NCBI GenBank assembly: GCA_016872595.1
Contig: VGZJ01000034.1
Location: forward strand, 1-32,370
Length of the DNA: 32,370 nt
Direction of reading: 5' to 3'
Origin: Planctomycetota bacterium
GTDB lineage: Bacteria > Planctomycetota > Planctomycetia > Gemmatales > Gemmataceae
The notes under the pieces are model-generated. The model did no database searches. It was given only the letters and a program-made list of their open reading frames with translations, and was not told where the DNA came from. Both the position numbers and the translations under genes were made by a program. Below are positions 1 to 7,745 of this stretch, piece by piece. Positions within the stretch are counted from its first letter, which is position 1; every line of letters starts with the position of its first letter.

Positions 1-1
1 G

Positions 2-154
2 CGGAACCCGGGCGCGGTCGCGGCGCTCGTCGCGCACATCGACGCGGTCGGCGCGTGGGCCGACGCGCACGGCCGGTACGCCCACCCCCGGCGGAAGGAC
101 GCGCTGCTCGCCCGGTGCGCCGAGGCCCGCGCGAAACTGACCGCGGGCACGTAA
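2..154 (+). CDS. C-terminal end of an unidentified protein (partial, runs in from the left edge)
   Basis: An open frame enters from the left edge and ends at the TAA at 152-154. The visible 50 residues are rich in Ala, Arg and His and contain a helix-like stretch (GAVAALVAHIDAVGAWADAH). Third codon positions are almost all G or C, as in the genes that follow, so this looks like real coding sequence. The fragment is too short to assign a family. It is followed at 181 by a promoter-like TAGAAT and then by the hybrid kinase, so it probably ends a separate transcription unit. Confidence 0.6.
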   Translation, partial: RNPGAVAALVAHIDAVGAWADAHGRYAHPRRKDALLARCAEARAKLTAGT

Positions 155-180
155 TGTCGCCGGTTCTCGTACCAACTTGC

Positions 181-186
181 TAGAAT
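181..186 (+). promoter_or_regulatory. Candidate -10 element (TAGAAT) for the hybrid histidine kinase
   Basis: TAGAAT stands 38 bases before the ATG at 225 in GC-rich sequence. It resembles the TAnnnT hexamers found before other genes here (13180, 16706, 20847). No convincing -35 box is seen. Its position argues against the TTG start at 177, which would place the promoter inside the coding region. Confidence 0.4.
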
Positions 187-224
187 CGGTCTATCGTCTC
201 CGCACTCGCGCCCAGAGCTTGCCT

Positions 225-2180
225 ATGCCCGACCCGACACCATCTCTCCCCCCCGCGGACCAACTCCGCCACGCGGAACTGCGCCTCGCCGCGCACGTCG
301 ATAACACGCCTCTGGCCGTGACCGAGTGGGACCACGAGTCGCGGCTTATGCGGTGGAACGATCAAGCCGAGCGGCTGTTCGGATGGACCGCGGCCGAGGT
401 GCTGGGCCTGCACAGTAGCGAGGTGCCGTTCATACCCGAAGAGAACCGGACGCTCACGTTGCGGATGACCGCGGACGCGGCCAGCGGGCGGCTGCCGCGG
501 AGCGTCGTCACCGTCGCGAACCTCACGAAATCCGGCGGGGTCGTGTGGTGCGAGTGGTATTCCTCGGTCCTGTACGACGCGAACGGGCGCATGGTGTCGG
601 TACTGTCGCTGGCGCTGGACGTGACCGCGCGCCGGGCCGCGGCCGAGGCGCTCGAAGTGAGCGAGGCCCGCACCCGCGCCGCCCTCGACGGCGCGAAGAT
701 GCTGGCGTGGGACTTGGACCTGATCGCCAACAAGTGGCGCACCACGGTCGATATCCCGGACTTCTACGGGATCCCCGCGGGGCCGGACTACACGAACCCG
801 GAACTGGCGCTGCACGCGGTCCACCCGGACGACGTGCCCGCGGTGCTGGCCGGGCGCGCGCGGGCCGTCGAGACCGGCGCGCCGATGCGGTACGAGTTCC
901 GCGGTCGCGCCACGGCCGCGGACGGCGGGCCGCGCTGGTTCAGCACCCGCGGGCAGGTGCTCCGCGACGCCGCCGGCGCGCCGGTGCGCATCGTCGCCGT
1001 GACCACCGACGTCACCGAGCGCAAGCGCGCCGAAGAGGAGCGCGAGACGCTGAACCGGCAACTCCAAGACGCCCAGCGATGGGAGAGCCTCGGGGTGCTC
1101 GCGGGCGGCGTGGCCCACGACTTCAACAACATCCTCACCGTGGTGCTGGGGAGCGCCGGCCTCGCGCGGCGCGGGCTGCCCACCGGCTCTCCCGCCGCCG
1201 GGTACCTCGACCAGATCGAACAGGCGTGCCGCCGGGCCGCGGACGTGTCCCGCCAGATGCTCGCGTACAGCGGGCGCACCCTCGGGACCGGCACCCGCAC
1301 CGACCTCGCCGCGCTCGTCCGCGAGGCCGCGCCGCTGCTCGAAATCCCCACGGCCCACGCCCCGCCCCGGTTCGACCTCGGCGCGAACCTGCCGGCGATT
1401 CAAGCGGACCCGGCGCAGGTGCGCCAAGTGCTGGTGAACCTCGTCACCAACGCGGCCGAAGCGATCCCGCCGACCGGCGGGCGGATCGTCGTGCGCACGC
1501 ACGCCGACGAGATCAGCGAGGGGGCGTCGGACGGCGGGTTCCAGCTCGCGCCGCCCCCCGGCCGGTACGTCGTGCTCACTGTGACCGACACCGGCCCCGG
1601 CATGACCCCCGACGTACGCGCCCGCATGTTCGACCCGTTCTTCACCACGAAGTTCGCCGGGCGCGGGCTGGGGCTGGCCGCAGTCCTCGGCATCGTCCGC
1701 ACGCACAAGGGCGGGTTGTACGTGGCCACCGCGCCGGGGCAGGGAACGAGCGTGTCCGTGTACTGGCCCGCCTGCGCGGACGCCGCGCCCGCCCCGGCAC
1801 GCGGCCCGGTCCGCGCGCGCCCGGCAGTCGCGGCCCTCGTCATCGACGACGAAATGTTCGTGCGCGAGGTCACGGCCTCCGCGCTCCAAGAGATCGGGTT
1901 CGCCGCGGTGCTGGCCGCCGACGGGCCCACCGGCCTCGACCTGTTCCAGAAGCATCGCGACGCCATCAAGATCGCGGTGATCGACGTGATGATGCCCGGC
2001 ATGACCGGCGATCAGGTGCTCGACGCGCTCCGCGTACTGGCCCCGACCCTGCCCGCGATCCTGATGAGCGGGTTCACCGACCGCCGCGTACTCAAGACCG
2101 GCCACGGCACGCGCACCGAGTTCTTGCAGAAGCCCTTCCACCCCGAAGACCTGATGGCCCTCGTCCAGCGCTTGTTGTGA
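225..2180 (+). CDS. Hybrid sensor histidine kinase: PAS-PAS-HisKA-HATPase-receiver
   Basis: The 651-residue protein has no membrane segment or signal peptide, so it should sense a cytoplasmic signal. A first PAS domain covers about residues 22-135 and a second, PAC-like one about 150-268. Then come the dimerisation helix with phosphoacceptor His298 (GGVAHDFNNIL), the N box (Asn409), the G1 box (DTGPGM, 455-460) and the G2 box (GRGLGLA). A C-terminal receiver domain (about 536-651) carries Asp541/Asp542, phosphoacceptor Asp587 and Lys636. The HDFNN form of the H box is typical of kinases with an attached receiver. Autophosphorylation at His298 and transfer to Asp587 is expected. No DNA-binding output domain is present, so phosphate probably passes on to a phosphotransfer protein or the receiver tunes the kinase. 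I chose the ATG at 225 because of the TAGAAT at 181. The response regulator at 5677 is a possible but unproven partner. Confidence 0.93.
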   Translation: MPDPTPSLPPADQLRHAELRLAAHVDNTPLAVTEWDHESRLMRWNDQAERLFGWTAAEVLGLHSSEVPFIPEENRTLTLRMTADAASGRLPRSVVTVANLTKSGGVVWCEWYSSVLYDANGRMVSVLSLALDVTARRAAAEALEVSEARTRAALDGAKMLAWDLDLIANKWRTTVDIPDFYGIPAGPDYTNPELALHAVHPDDVPAVLAGRARAVETGAPMRYEFRGRATAADGGPRWFSTRGQVLRDAAGAPVRIVAVTTDVTERKRAEEERETLNRQLQDAQRWESLGVLAGGVAHDFNNILTVVLGSAGLARRGLPTGSPAAGYLDQIEQACRRAADVSRQMLAYSGRTLGTGTRTDLAALVREAAPLLEIPTAHAPPRFDLGANLPAIQADPAQVRQVLVNLVTNAAEAIPPTGGRIVVRTHADEISEGASDGGFQLAPPPGRYVVLTVTDTGPGMTPDVRARMFDPFFTTKFAGRGLGLAAVLGIVRTHKGGLYVATAPGQGTSVSVYWPACADAAPAPARGPVRARPAVAALVIDDEMFVREVTASALQEIGFAAVLAADGPTGLDLFQKHRDAIKIAVIDVMMPGMTGDQVLDALRVLAPTLPAILMSGFTDRRVLKTGHGTRTEFLQKPFHPEDLMALVQRLL

Positions 2181-2220
2181 CGGCGAACCCGGAGTGTCAG
2201 CGACGGGGTACGCTGCGGTC

Positions 2221-2258
2221 TTGGGCGAGCGGGGGGCGTAAGCCCCCCGCTCGCCCAA
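2221..2258. terminator. Perfect 17-bp hairpin with GTAA loop between convergent genes
   Basis: The arms 2221-2237 and 2242-2258 are perfectly complementary and enclose GTAA (2238-2241). The hairpin lies between the converging ends of the hybrid kinase (2180) and the DUF1571 gene (2265), with short A/T runs outside the arms on both sides. It fits a bidirectional terminator. It may equally be a copy of a dispersed palindromic repeat; both can be true. Confidence 0.7.
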
Positions 2259-2264
2259 ATCGAG

Positions 2265-3233
2265 TTACTTCTTCAGCCCCGCGGCGGTGAAGGTGTCCGC
2301 AGGCACCGTGGGGTTGATTTCGAGGTCGCGGAAGTAGTACGCGCCGACGAGGACGCGCGTGCCGTCCGGTTCGGTGCGGTACAGCTCGCTCCCCAGTTGG
2401 AGCCAGCGCTCGGCGTCGATGAACAGCGTGACCTCGGTGAAGCCTTCCGCGGCCACGACCTTCGGCTCGGTGCTAGCGGTGCCGCCCAACTCGAAGGCGT
2501 CGATCTCCATGCGCGTGCAGACGCGCTTGATGACGTGGCACTCGCGCCCGCCGACCTTGTCGATGGGCTTCTTGCCGAGGTACTCGAACTTGAACTCGCC
2601 GGCCGATTGGCGGGCCTTCCACGCTTCATAAGTACGTAGCATGGAGCGGTACATGCCGGCGTCGCGGATACAGTACCGCGACTGAGCTTTGGCGAGCGCG
2701 ATGTTGGGGTCGGTGGGCGAGCCGATGTCGCCGCCGAACGCGCCCGGGCGGTAAGCGATCACCTTTCCGTCCAACCCGCCGTCGGCCTTCGGGCGCTCGC
2801 TGAACAGTGAGCCTTTCAGTTCCGCGCCGAAGCCGAGCGGCTTCTTCGCCCCCTGCTTCCACTTCATAACCACCTCAATGGCGGTCTTCTTCGTCTCCGG
2901 GTCCGGCACGTCACCGCGCACCCACACGTCGATGACCTCGACGCCGGGCTCCGTCGGGTGACGCGGCTTGCCCTCCACGCGCTCTTGCTTTTCCAGCGTG
3001 AAATGCAGCGTCTGGATGCCGCTCTTGTGATACTTGGTGAGGCACTCCGAGAGCATTTCGACGGGGTTCGTGCGCGCCAGTTCGTCGAACCGCTCTTGAG
3101 AGGAGACTTCGGCTTTGGGCGTGTAGACGGGCGCGTCCGGGGGCGGCGCGCCGTGCGTCAGGTTCACGAACACGCCGTACCCGATCCCGGCGAGGAGGGC
3201 GATGATCCCGAGGCCGAATGCCGCGTTCCGCAT
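2265..3233 (-). CDS. DUF1571 family protein with N-terminal membrane anchor
   Basis: The 322-residue protein starts with a hydrophobic segment (about residues 5-25) that should be a signal anchor or uncleaved signal peptide, leaving the rest outside the cytoplasm. The body shows features of DUF1571 as found in planctomycetes: NPVEMLSECLTKYHK near residue 56, a FTLEKQERVEGK strand, a CHVIKR strand, a FIDAERWLQLG strand and a C-terminal YYFRDLEINP segment. The alternating beta-strand pattern recalls lipoprotein-carrier-like folds, but that is inference and the function is unknown. An in-frame ATG at 3332 would add 33 Arg-rich residues before the hydrophobic segment. I prefer 3233 because the hydrophobic segment then sits at the N-terminus and a purine-rich AGAGGCG precedes it. 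Confidence 0.85.
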   Translation of the reverse strand: MRNAAFGLGIIALLAGIGYGVFVNLTHGAPPPDAPVYTPKAEVSSQERFDELARTNPVEMLSECLTKYHKSGIQTLHFTLEKQERVEGKPRHPTEPGVEVIDVWVRGDVPDPETKKTAIEVVMKWKQGAKKPLGFGAELKGSLFSERPKADGGLDGKVIAYRPGAFGGDIGSPTDPNIALAKAQSRYCIRDAGMYRSMLRTYEAWKARQSAGEFKFEYLGKKPIDKVGGRECHVIKRVCTRMEIDAFELGGTASTEPKVVAAEGFTEVTLFIDAERWLQLGSELYRTEPDGTRVLVGAYYFRDLEINPTVPADTFTAAGLKK

Positions 3234-3410
3234 GATCCCGCGCCTCTGCGTGGTGGGTCGATCCCCGGACAGTGTACCCGCGCGCGACGAACGGAACAAC
3301 GCGCGCCGCAGGCGCGACAGGCCGAGGATCATGATGCGGACCCAAAGGTGTGGGGTGGAGAGAAAAGTGCGTACTTCCCGTGTTCGGCCCGCGCCCGGCG
3401 GGAACTCCAG

Positions 3411-3439
3411 TTGAAACCGCGGCGGGTCGATATTATCTG
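3411..3439 (+). promoter_or_regulatory. Candidate promoter for the hydrolase/BBP7 pair
   Basis: TTGAAA (3411-3416) is followed by an AT-rich island, TATTATCTG (3431-3439). TATTAT at 3431 gives a 14-bp spacer, which is short; TATCTG at 3434 gives 17. It lies in the 258-bp divergent gap, 50-60 bases before the ATG at 3492. Confidence 0.4.
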
Positions 3440-3491
3440 GCGGTGCGCGCCGATCCGTGCGCGCGGCGCTGCGGCCGAGAGTGCCTTCACA

Positions 3492-4343
3492 ATGAACCGG
3501 CTTGTGAAACTGTTCCTCGCGACGGGGTTGGTCGGGCTGCTCGCCACGGCGGGCGCGGCCGGGGGCGGCGCGCGCCGGCCCGCGCCGATGCCATCTGCCC
3601 CGGCCGCACCCGCCGTCGTCGAGTACCGCACGTATTGCGAATCGTGGGTGGCGCGGGCCGCGCCGACCGCGCCCGACGCGCGCCCTGTGGTGTGGGTCGT
3701 GGACGGTGCGGGCGACCTCCGGGGCTGCTCGAACGCCCTCAACACCGCGAACCAGATGGCCGGGAACACCGCGGAGATTGTCGTCTTCCCGTGGTCGCAC
3801 GGATACCGCCGGCTGCTCGCCGATCAGACCGATTGGCCGCACGCCAAGGCCCACGGCGAGAAACTGGCCGCGGCGATCCGCGACCGCAAGGCCCGCGAAC
3901 CGGGGCGGCGCGTCGTGGTCGTGGCCCACAGCGCCGGGTGCGCCGTTGCGCTGGTCGCCAGCGAGTGCCTCCCGCCGGACGCCATCGACCGCACGATTCT
4001 CCTTGCACCGAGCGTTTCGACCGGCTACGACCTGCGGCCCGCGCTGTGGACCGCGAAGGAAGGCGTGGACGTGTTCTGTAGCCGCAAGGACTGGGTGGCG
4101 CTGGGGTTCGTGGTCCGCGTGGTCGGCACAACCGACACCGGCTCCGGCCCGGCGGCCGGGCGGATGGGGTTCCGCCCGCGCGGGACTGCGGCGACCGATC
4201 CCGTCGTGAGTGCGAAGTTGCGCCAGCACTTCTGGACCGCGGAGCAGAAGTGGACCGGGCACACCGGCGGGCACCACGGGATGCACAGCCCGGCGTTCCT
4301 ACACGCCTACCTGTTCCCGCTAATCGGCGCGCCGGTGCGCTGA
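3492..4343 (+). CDS. Exported alpha/beta hydrolase-like protein
   Basis: The 283-residue protein begins with a signal peptide (MNRLVKLFLATGLVGLLATAGA) followed by a Pro/Ala-rich linker to about residue 42. A strand (VVWVVDGAGD, about 66-75) leads to a nucleophile elbow, VVVVAHSAGC, with Ser147. The A-H-S-A-G motif is a variant of G-x-S-x-G. Plausible triad partners are Asp200, in the strand ending CSRKD, and a His in the GHTGGHHGMHS cluster (257-265). The fold resembles lipase or esterase-like hydrolases, and the substrate is not evident. The His-rich cluster might bind metal instead. The start follows from the signal peptide. It is followed after 23 bases by the BBP7 gene on the same strand, so the two are probably cotranscribed. 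Confidence 0.78.
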   Translation: MNRLVKLFLATGLVGLLATAGAAGGGARRPAPMPSAPAAPAVVEYRTYCESWVARAAPTAPDARPVVWVVDGAGDLRGCSNALNTANQMAGNTAEIVVFPWSHGYRRLLADQTDWPHAKAHGEKLAAAIRDRKAREPGRRVVVVAHSAGCAVALVASECLPPDAIDRTILLAPSVSTGYDLRPALWTAKEGVDVFCSRKDWVALGFVVRVVGTTDTGSGPAAGRMGFRPRGTAATDPVVSAKLRQHFWTAEQKWTGHTGGHHGMHSPAFLHAYLFPLIGAPVR

Positions 4344-4366
4344 CGATCGCGACAAGGAGACCTCGG

Positions 4367-5602
4367 ATGCGAAGTCGCTGGGCGCTGGTGGTAGCGGTCG
4401 CGCTGGTCGGTACGCTCCGCGCCGCGGCGCAGCCGGTCCCGCCGCCCGCGCCGACACAGCTCCCGCCGATTCCGGCCGCGCCGCCCGTTGGTTTGCTCCC
4501 GCCGCTGTTGCCGGTGCCGGGCGCGACCCAGCCGCCGCTGGCCGAAGTCCCGCGGCCCGGCCCGGCCATCGAGTACGACCACGGCTACCAGTACCTGCCG
4601 GAGCGGCTGCCCGAGCGCCGCGGGGCCGATGTGTGCGGCCCGGACGGGCGCTGGTGGTTCGCGCCGTCGCTGGAACTGTCGTGGGTGCCGGCGCGGTTCG
4701 CGCCTTCGACCGTGCGCCTCGCCGTGCCGTCTCTGGCCGTGCCCGGCGGCGCGCTCCCCGGCCCGCTGGTGCCCGTGGGCGGGCGCTCGTCCGGGCGCTT
4801 CGACGCGGCCCTCAACCTGATGGGCGGCCACTGGTTCGGCGAGACCAATACGCACGGCGTCGAAGCGAGCCTGTTCATCCGCGACGCACGAAACACCTTC
4901 ACCGGGTCGTCGCCGGGATCACTGGTGCTGTTCCCGCGCGGCCGCGCGCGCGGCGCGCAGGTGGTGGCGTTCGCGGACCCGGCGACGGTGGCCGTGGTTG
5001 GCGCGTTCCCGGCCACGCTCGGCACCTTCTTCGCGTCGTTCGACGTGAACTACCGGCACAAGCTGTTCTGCTCCGACGCCGCGCGCCTCGATTTCCTGAT
5101 CGGCTACCGGCACGCCTACCTCGAAGACGAACTGTACCTCGGCGACCGGGCGACCGACCGCGACGAGGACGGCGACGACTACCGCCTGAACCGGGCCGGG
5201 GTGACGAACTCGTTTCACGGCGGGCAGATCGGCCTCGCCGGGGAAGTGCGCGCCAACGGCTGGTTCGTCGCGGGCGCGGTGAAGGTCGCGTTCGGCGGCG
5301 TCACGTCGGAGGTCGAAACGACCGGCACGTTCGTCGGCGCGGAGGCCCGCACGCTCGCCGGGTTCCGGCGCTTGGGCGCGCTCGGCCCGTTCGAGCAAAC
5401 CGAGTTCGCCGTGGTGCCCGCGCTGAACGTGCAAGTCGGGCGGCAGATCGGTGAACACGCGCGGGTCTTCGCGGGGTACTCGTTCACGTACCTGAGCCGC
5501 GCCGCCCGCTTGGGCGACGTGCTGAACCCCGCGCTCACGTCCCCGATCCTCACCACGTTCTGGGCGCAGTCCGTCGGCTTCGGGGCCGAGTTCCGGTTCT
5601 GA
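4367..5602 (+). CDS. BBP7 family outer-membrane beta-barrel protein
   Basis: The 411-residue protein has a signal peptide (to about residue 20), a Pro-rich spacer (to about 65) and then alternating strands with the hallmarks of the planctomycete BBP7 family: GRWWFAPSLELSWVPARF, SGRFDAALNLMGGHWF, VEASLFIRDARNTF and LDFLIGYRHAYLEDELYLG. It ends with strands closing on a terminal Phe (VGFGAEFRF*), the usual end of an outer-membrane barrel protein. The family is thought to form pores or structural barrels in the outer membrane; the cargo is unknown. AAGGAGA (4354-4360) is a clear ribosome binding site for this ATG. It follows the exported hydrolase, which suggests a shared envelope role. Confidence 0.9.
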   Translation: MRSRWALVVAVALVGTLRAAAQPVPPPAPTQLPPIPAAPPVGLLPPLLPVPGATQPPLAEVPRPGPAIEYDHGYQYLPERLPERRGADVCGPDGRWWFAPSLELSWVPARFAPSTVRLAVPSLAVPGGALPGPLVPVGGRSSGRFDAALNLMGGHWFGETNTHGVEASLFIRDARNTFTGSSPGSLVLFPRGRARGAQVVAFADPATVAVVGAFPATLGTFFASFDVNYRHKLFCSDAARLDFLIGYRHAYLEDELYLGDRATDRDEDGDDYRLNRAGVTNSFHGGQIGLAGEVRANGWFVAGAVKVAFGGVTSEVETTGTFVGAEARTLAGFRRLGALGPFEQTEFAVVPALNVQVGRQIGEHARVFAGYSFTYLSRAARLGDVLNPALTSPILTTFWAQSVGFGAEFRF

Positions 5603-5676
5603 CACGCGCGCCCTCCGGCGCAAGTCGCACCGCGAGAGGCGTTCGGGGTTACGCCCGCGCCTATCATGATGGTGCC

Positions 5677-6894
5677 ATGACCGACACCGTACTTATCGTG
5701 GACGACGAGGAATCCGTCCGCCGGACGTTCCACGAGTGGCTCGCCGCGGCGCTGCCGGGCGCGAACGTGTTCGCCGTTCCCGATGCGGAGTCGGCGCTCA
5801 AGGTCGCCAACGAGCACGCCGTCGATCTCGCCGTTCTCGACTGGAACCTCGGCTCCGGGTCCGACGGGCTGCGGCTCCTCGAAGACCTCGTCGAGTTCCG
5901 GCCCGACGTGGTCGCGATCCTCGTGACCGGGTTCGCGCATCAGGCCACCCCGCTCGACGCGCTCCGCATGGGCGTGCGCGACTACCTCGACAAGAACCAA
6001 GACCTGAACCGCGACACCTTCGTAACCGCGGTGCGCCGGCAACTCGACCGCATCCGCCCCGCGAAGCAGCAGCGCGAACTGAACAAGCGACTCGCGGCGT
6101 TCCGCGAGGCGGTCGAGAAGGTGCTGCCCATCGTGCGGACCTCGGCCGCGTTCAACGACCCCGTTCCGCTGCCGGCCGCGGTGAAGTCGATGCTGCGGTT
6201 CGTCACCCGCGCGGTGCGCGCCGCGGGCGGCGCGATGATCGTGCGCCACACCGCGCCCGACGGCACCGAATCGACGACCGCATACGGATCGGACGGCGAA
6301 GCGCTGCCACTGCCCGCGATGACCTTCGGCCGTTCGCTCGCGGCCAGCGTCATCAGCTTTCAAGAGCCGGTCGCGTTCAACGGCTTCGACCCCGCGACCG
6401 TCGGGCCACTAGAACTGTTGCCGTTCGAGACGGGCCGCGTCAACATTCTCGCGGCCCCGCTGCGCGTGAGCGCCGAAACGGTCGTCGTGGTCGAGTTGTT
6501 CGACAAACCCGCCCCCGGCTTTACCGACGACGACAAGCGGGTGATCGCGTCCGCGTCCGAGGTCGGCGCGGACCTGTTGCGGCAAGCGGTCGCGGAACGC
6601 CAGACGCACAAGCTCCTCTTCGACGCGGTGGAAGCGTCGCTGGAAGCGACGTCGCACCTGACCGACTTCGGGCCGGCGACCGCGGACAGCGCCCCGCCCG
6701 CGGGCGTGATGCAGCGCCTCAAGGACGGGCTGCGCGCGGACACGAACGCCGTCGCCGACCCCGATACCACACTGCGACTTGTCGAAGCCGTCCGCGCGCT
6801 CGCGTTAAGGCACGGCCCCGGCGCGGTAGACCACTGTGTGCGCGTCGTGAAGGACGTACGCAAACTGCTCGACGAGATCACAGGCACGGCATGA
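5677..6894 (+). CDS. Response regulator with GAF-like output region
   Basis: The 405-residue protein begins with a receiver domain (about 4-118). Its acidic pair is Asp9/Asp10, the phosphoacceptor Asp55 (VLDWNLG), and it has Thr84 and Lys106. The next region (about 150-315) alternates strands and helices like a GAF domain (GGAMIVRH, INILAAPLRV-like and VVVVELFDKP strands). A helical tail follows (315-405). No DNA-binding, GGDEF, HD or phosphatase motif is recognised, so output is probably through protein contact. Its stop overlaps the start of the subtilisin-like protease (ATGA, 6891-6894). Translation is therefore coupled, and the protease is the obvious candidate target. A TATCAT at 5662-5667 may be part of the promoter, only 9 bases before the ATG. 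No ribosome binding site is visible. Confidence 0.88.
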   Translation: MTDTVLIVDDEESVRRTFHEWLAAALPGANVFAVPDAESALKVANEHAVDLAVLDWNLGSGSDGLRLLEDLVEFRPDVVAILVTGFAHQATPLDALRMGVRDYLDKNQDLNRDTFVTAVRRQLDRIRPAKQQRELNKRLAAFREAVEKVLPIVRTSAAFNDPVPLPAAVKSMLRFVTRAVRAAGGAMIVRHTAPDGTESTTAYGSDGEALPLPAMTFGRSLAASVISFQEPVAFNGFDPATVGPLELLPFETGRVNILAAPLRVSAETVVVVELFDKPAPGFTDDDKRVIASASEVGADLLRQAVAERQTHKLLFDAVEASLEATSHLTDFGPATADSAPPAGVMQRLKDGLRADTNAVADPDTTLRLVEAVRALALRHGPGAVDHCVRVVKDVRKLLDEITGTA

Positions 6895-7745
6895 CGCTCC
6901 CCCCGCCACCCGCGACCGCGCCGACGGTGTTCGATCAACTGTTCGCGCTGCTCACGCCCGACAGCATCTTCGGCGATGCGCGGGCGACCGGCGCGGGCGT
7001 GTCCGTCGCCGTGATCGACTCCGGGGTCGAGCGCGCGGTGTTGGAAGAGAAGTTCCGTGCCGTGCCGATTCTGCCCATCGAGGGCGCGCAGTTCCGCGCC
7101 AGCGGCCCGCCGCTCCCCTACACCGGGCACCAGTCGTCGCCGCACGGCACCACGGTCGCCGACATCATCCTGACGCTCGCGCCACTGGTGAAGCTGTACA
7201 GTGCCGACGTGTTCGGCCCGACCGGGGCGTGCGAGGTGGAAACGGTCATCGCCGCGCTGCGCCACGCCATCGACGTATGGAAGGTGAAGGTGGTGAACCT
7301 GTCGCTCGGCGTACCGGAACACAAGCTCCAACAGCTCCCGCGGCGGCAGCAGTTGCAGCGCGCGATTGAAGAGGCGTACTTCCGCGACGTGCTCGTGTTC
7401 GCCGCGGCGCACAACGAGCACCCGCTGACGCGGAGCTACCCGGCCGCGTTCGCCCCGCCGCTCATTTCGGTCGATAAGGGCCTGTTCGCCGACCCAATGG
7501 GGTTCGCCTACAAGCTGAGCGAACAGGTCGAGTTTCAGGCGCACGGCAAGGGTTACCTGGGGCCGCTGGCGCGCGAACCGGCCACGAGTTGGGCGACCCC
7601 GCACCTCGCCGGCATCGCCGCCCGTATCCTGTCGCTGAAGCCCGACCTGAAGCCGTTCGAGATCAAGACGATTCTGTACTGGCTGTTCCGCAGCGCGAAC
7701 GGCGCGCTCGCTACTCCGCCATCTTCACCCAGTTCACCTGCGTGA
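6891..7745 (+). CDS. Subtilisin-like (S8) serine protease, apparently cytoplasmic
   Basis: The 284-residue protein carries all the subtilase catalytic motifs: Asp43 in AVIDSG, His85 in HGTTVAD, oxyanion Asn165 in AAAHNEH and Ser223 in ATSWATPHLAG, where the usual GTS is ATS. It has no signal peptide and no room for an inhibitory prodomain (about 35 residues precede the Asp motif), so it is probably an intracellular enzyme controlled in trans. It is coupled to the response regulator by a 4-base start/stop overlap, which suggests control by phosphorylation of that partner (inference). The last 12 codons (Pro/Ser/Ala-rich) overlap the end of the opposite-strand hydrolase gene by 35 bases. A similar module could instead be a scaffold with reduced activity, but every catalytic residue is present. 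Confidence 0.9.
   Translation: MTLPPPPATAPTVFDQLFALLTPDSIFGDARATGAGVSVAVIDSGVERAVLEEKFRAVPILPIEGAQFRASGPPLPYTGHQSSPHGTTVADIILTLAPLVKLYSADVFGPTGACEVETVIAALRHAIDVWKVKVVNLSLGVPEHKLQQLPRRQQLQRAIEEAYFRDVLVFAAAHNEHPLTRSYPAAFAPPLISVDKGLFADPMGFAYKLSEQVEFQAHGKGYLGPLAREPATSWATPHLAGIAARILSLKPDLKPFEIKTILYWLFRSANGALATPPSSPSSPA

Noticed and set aside
180-2258. Long minus-strand open frame (about 690 codons) opposite the hybrid kinase
   Set aside because: It is antisense to a clear multi-domain kinase, is rich in Arg/Gly/His without any domain, and is a by-product of high GC3 on the other strand. The same applies to many other long antisense frames in the window.
3234-3332. Longer start for the DUF1571 protein at 3332
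   Set aside because: It would put 33 Arg-rich residues before the membrane anchor and the codons look less gene-like. It cannot be fully excluded.
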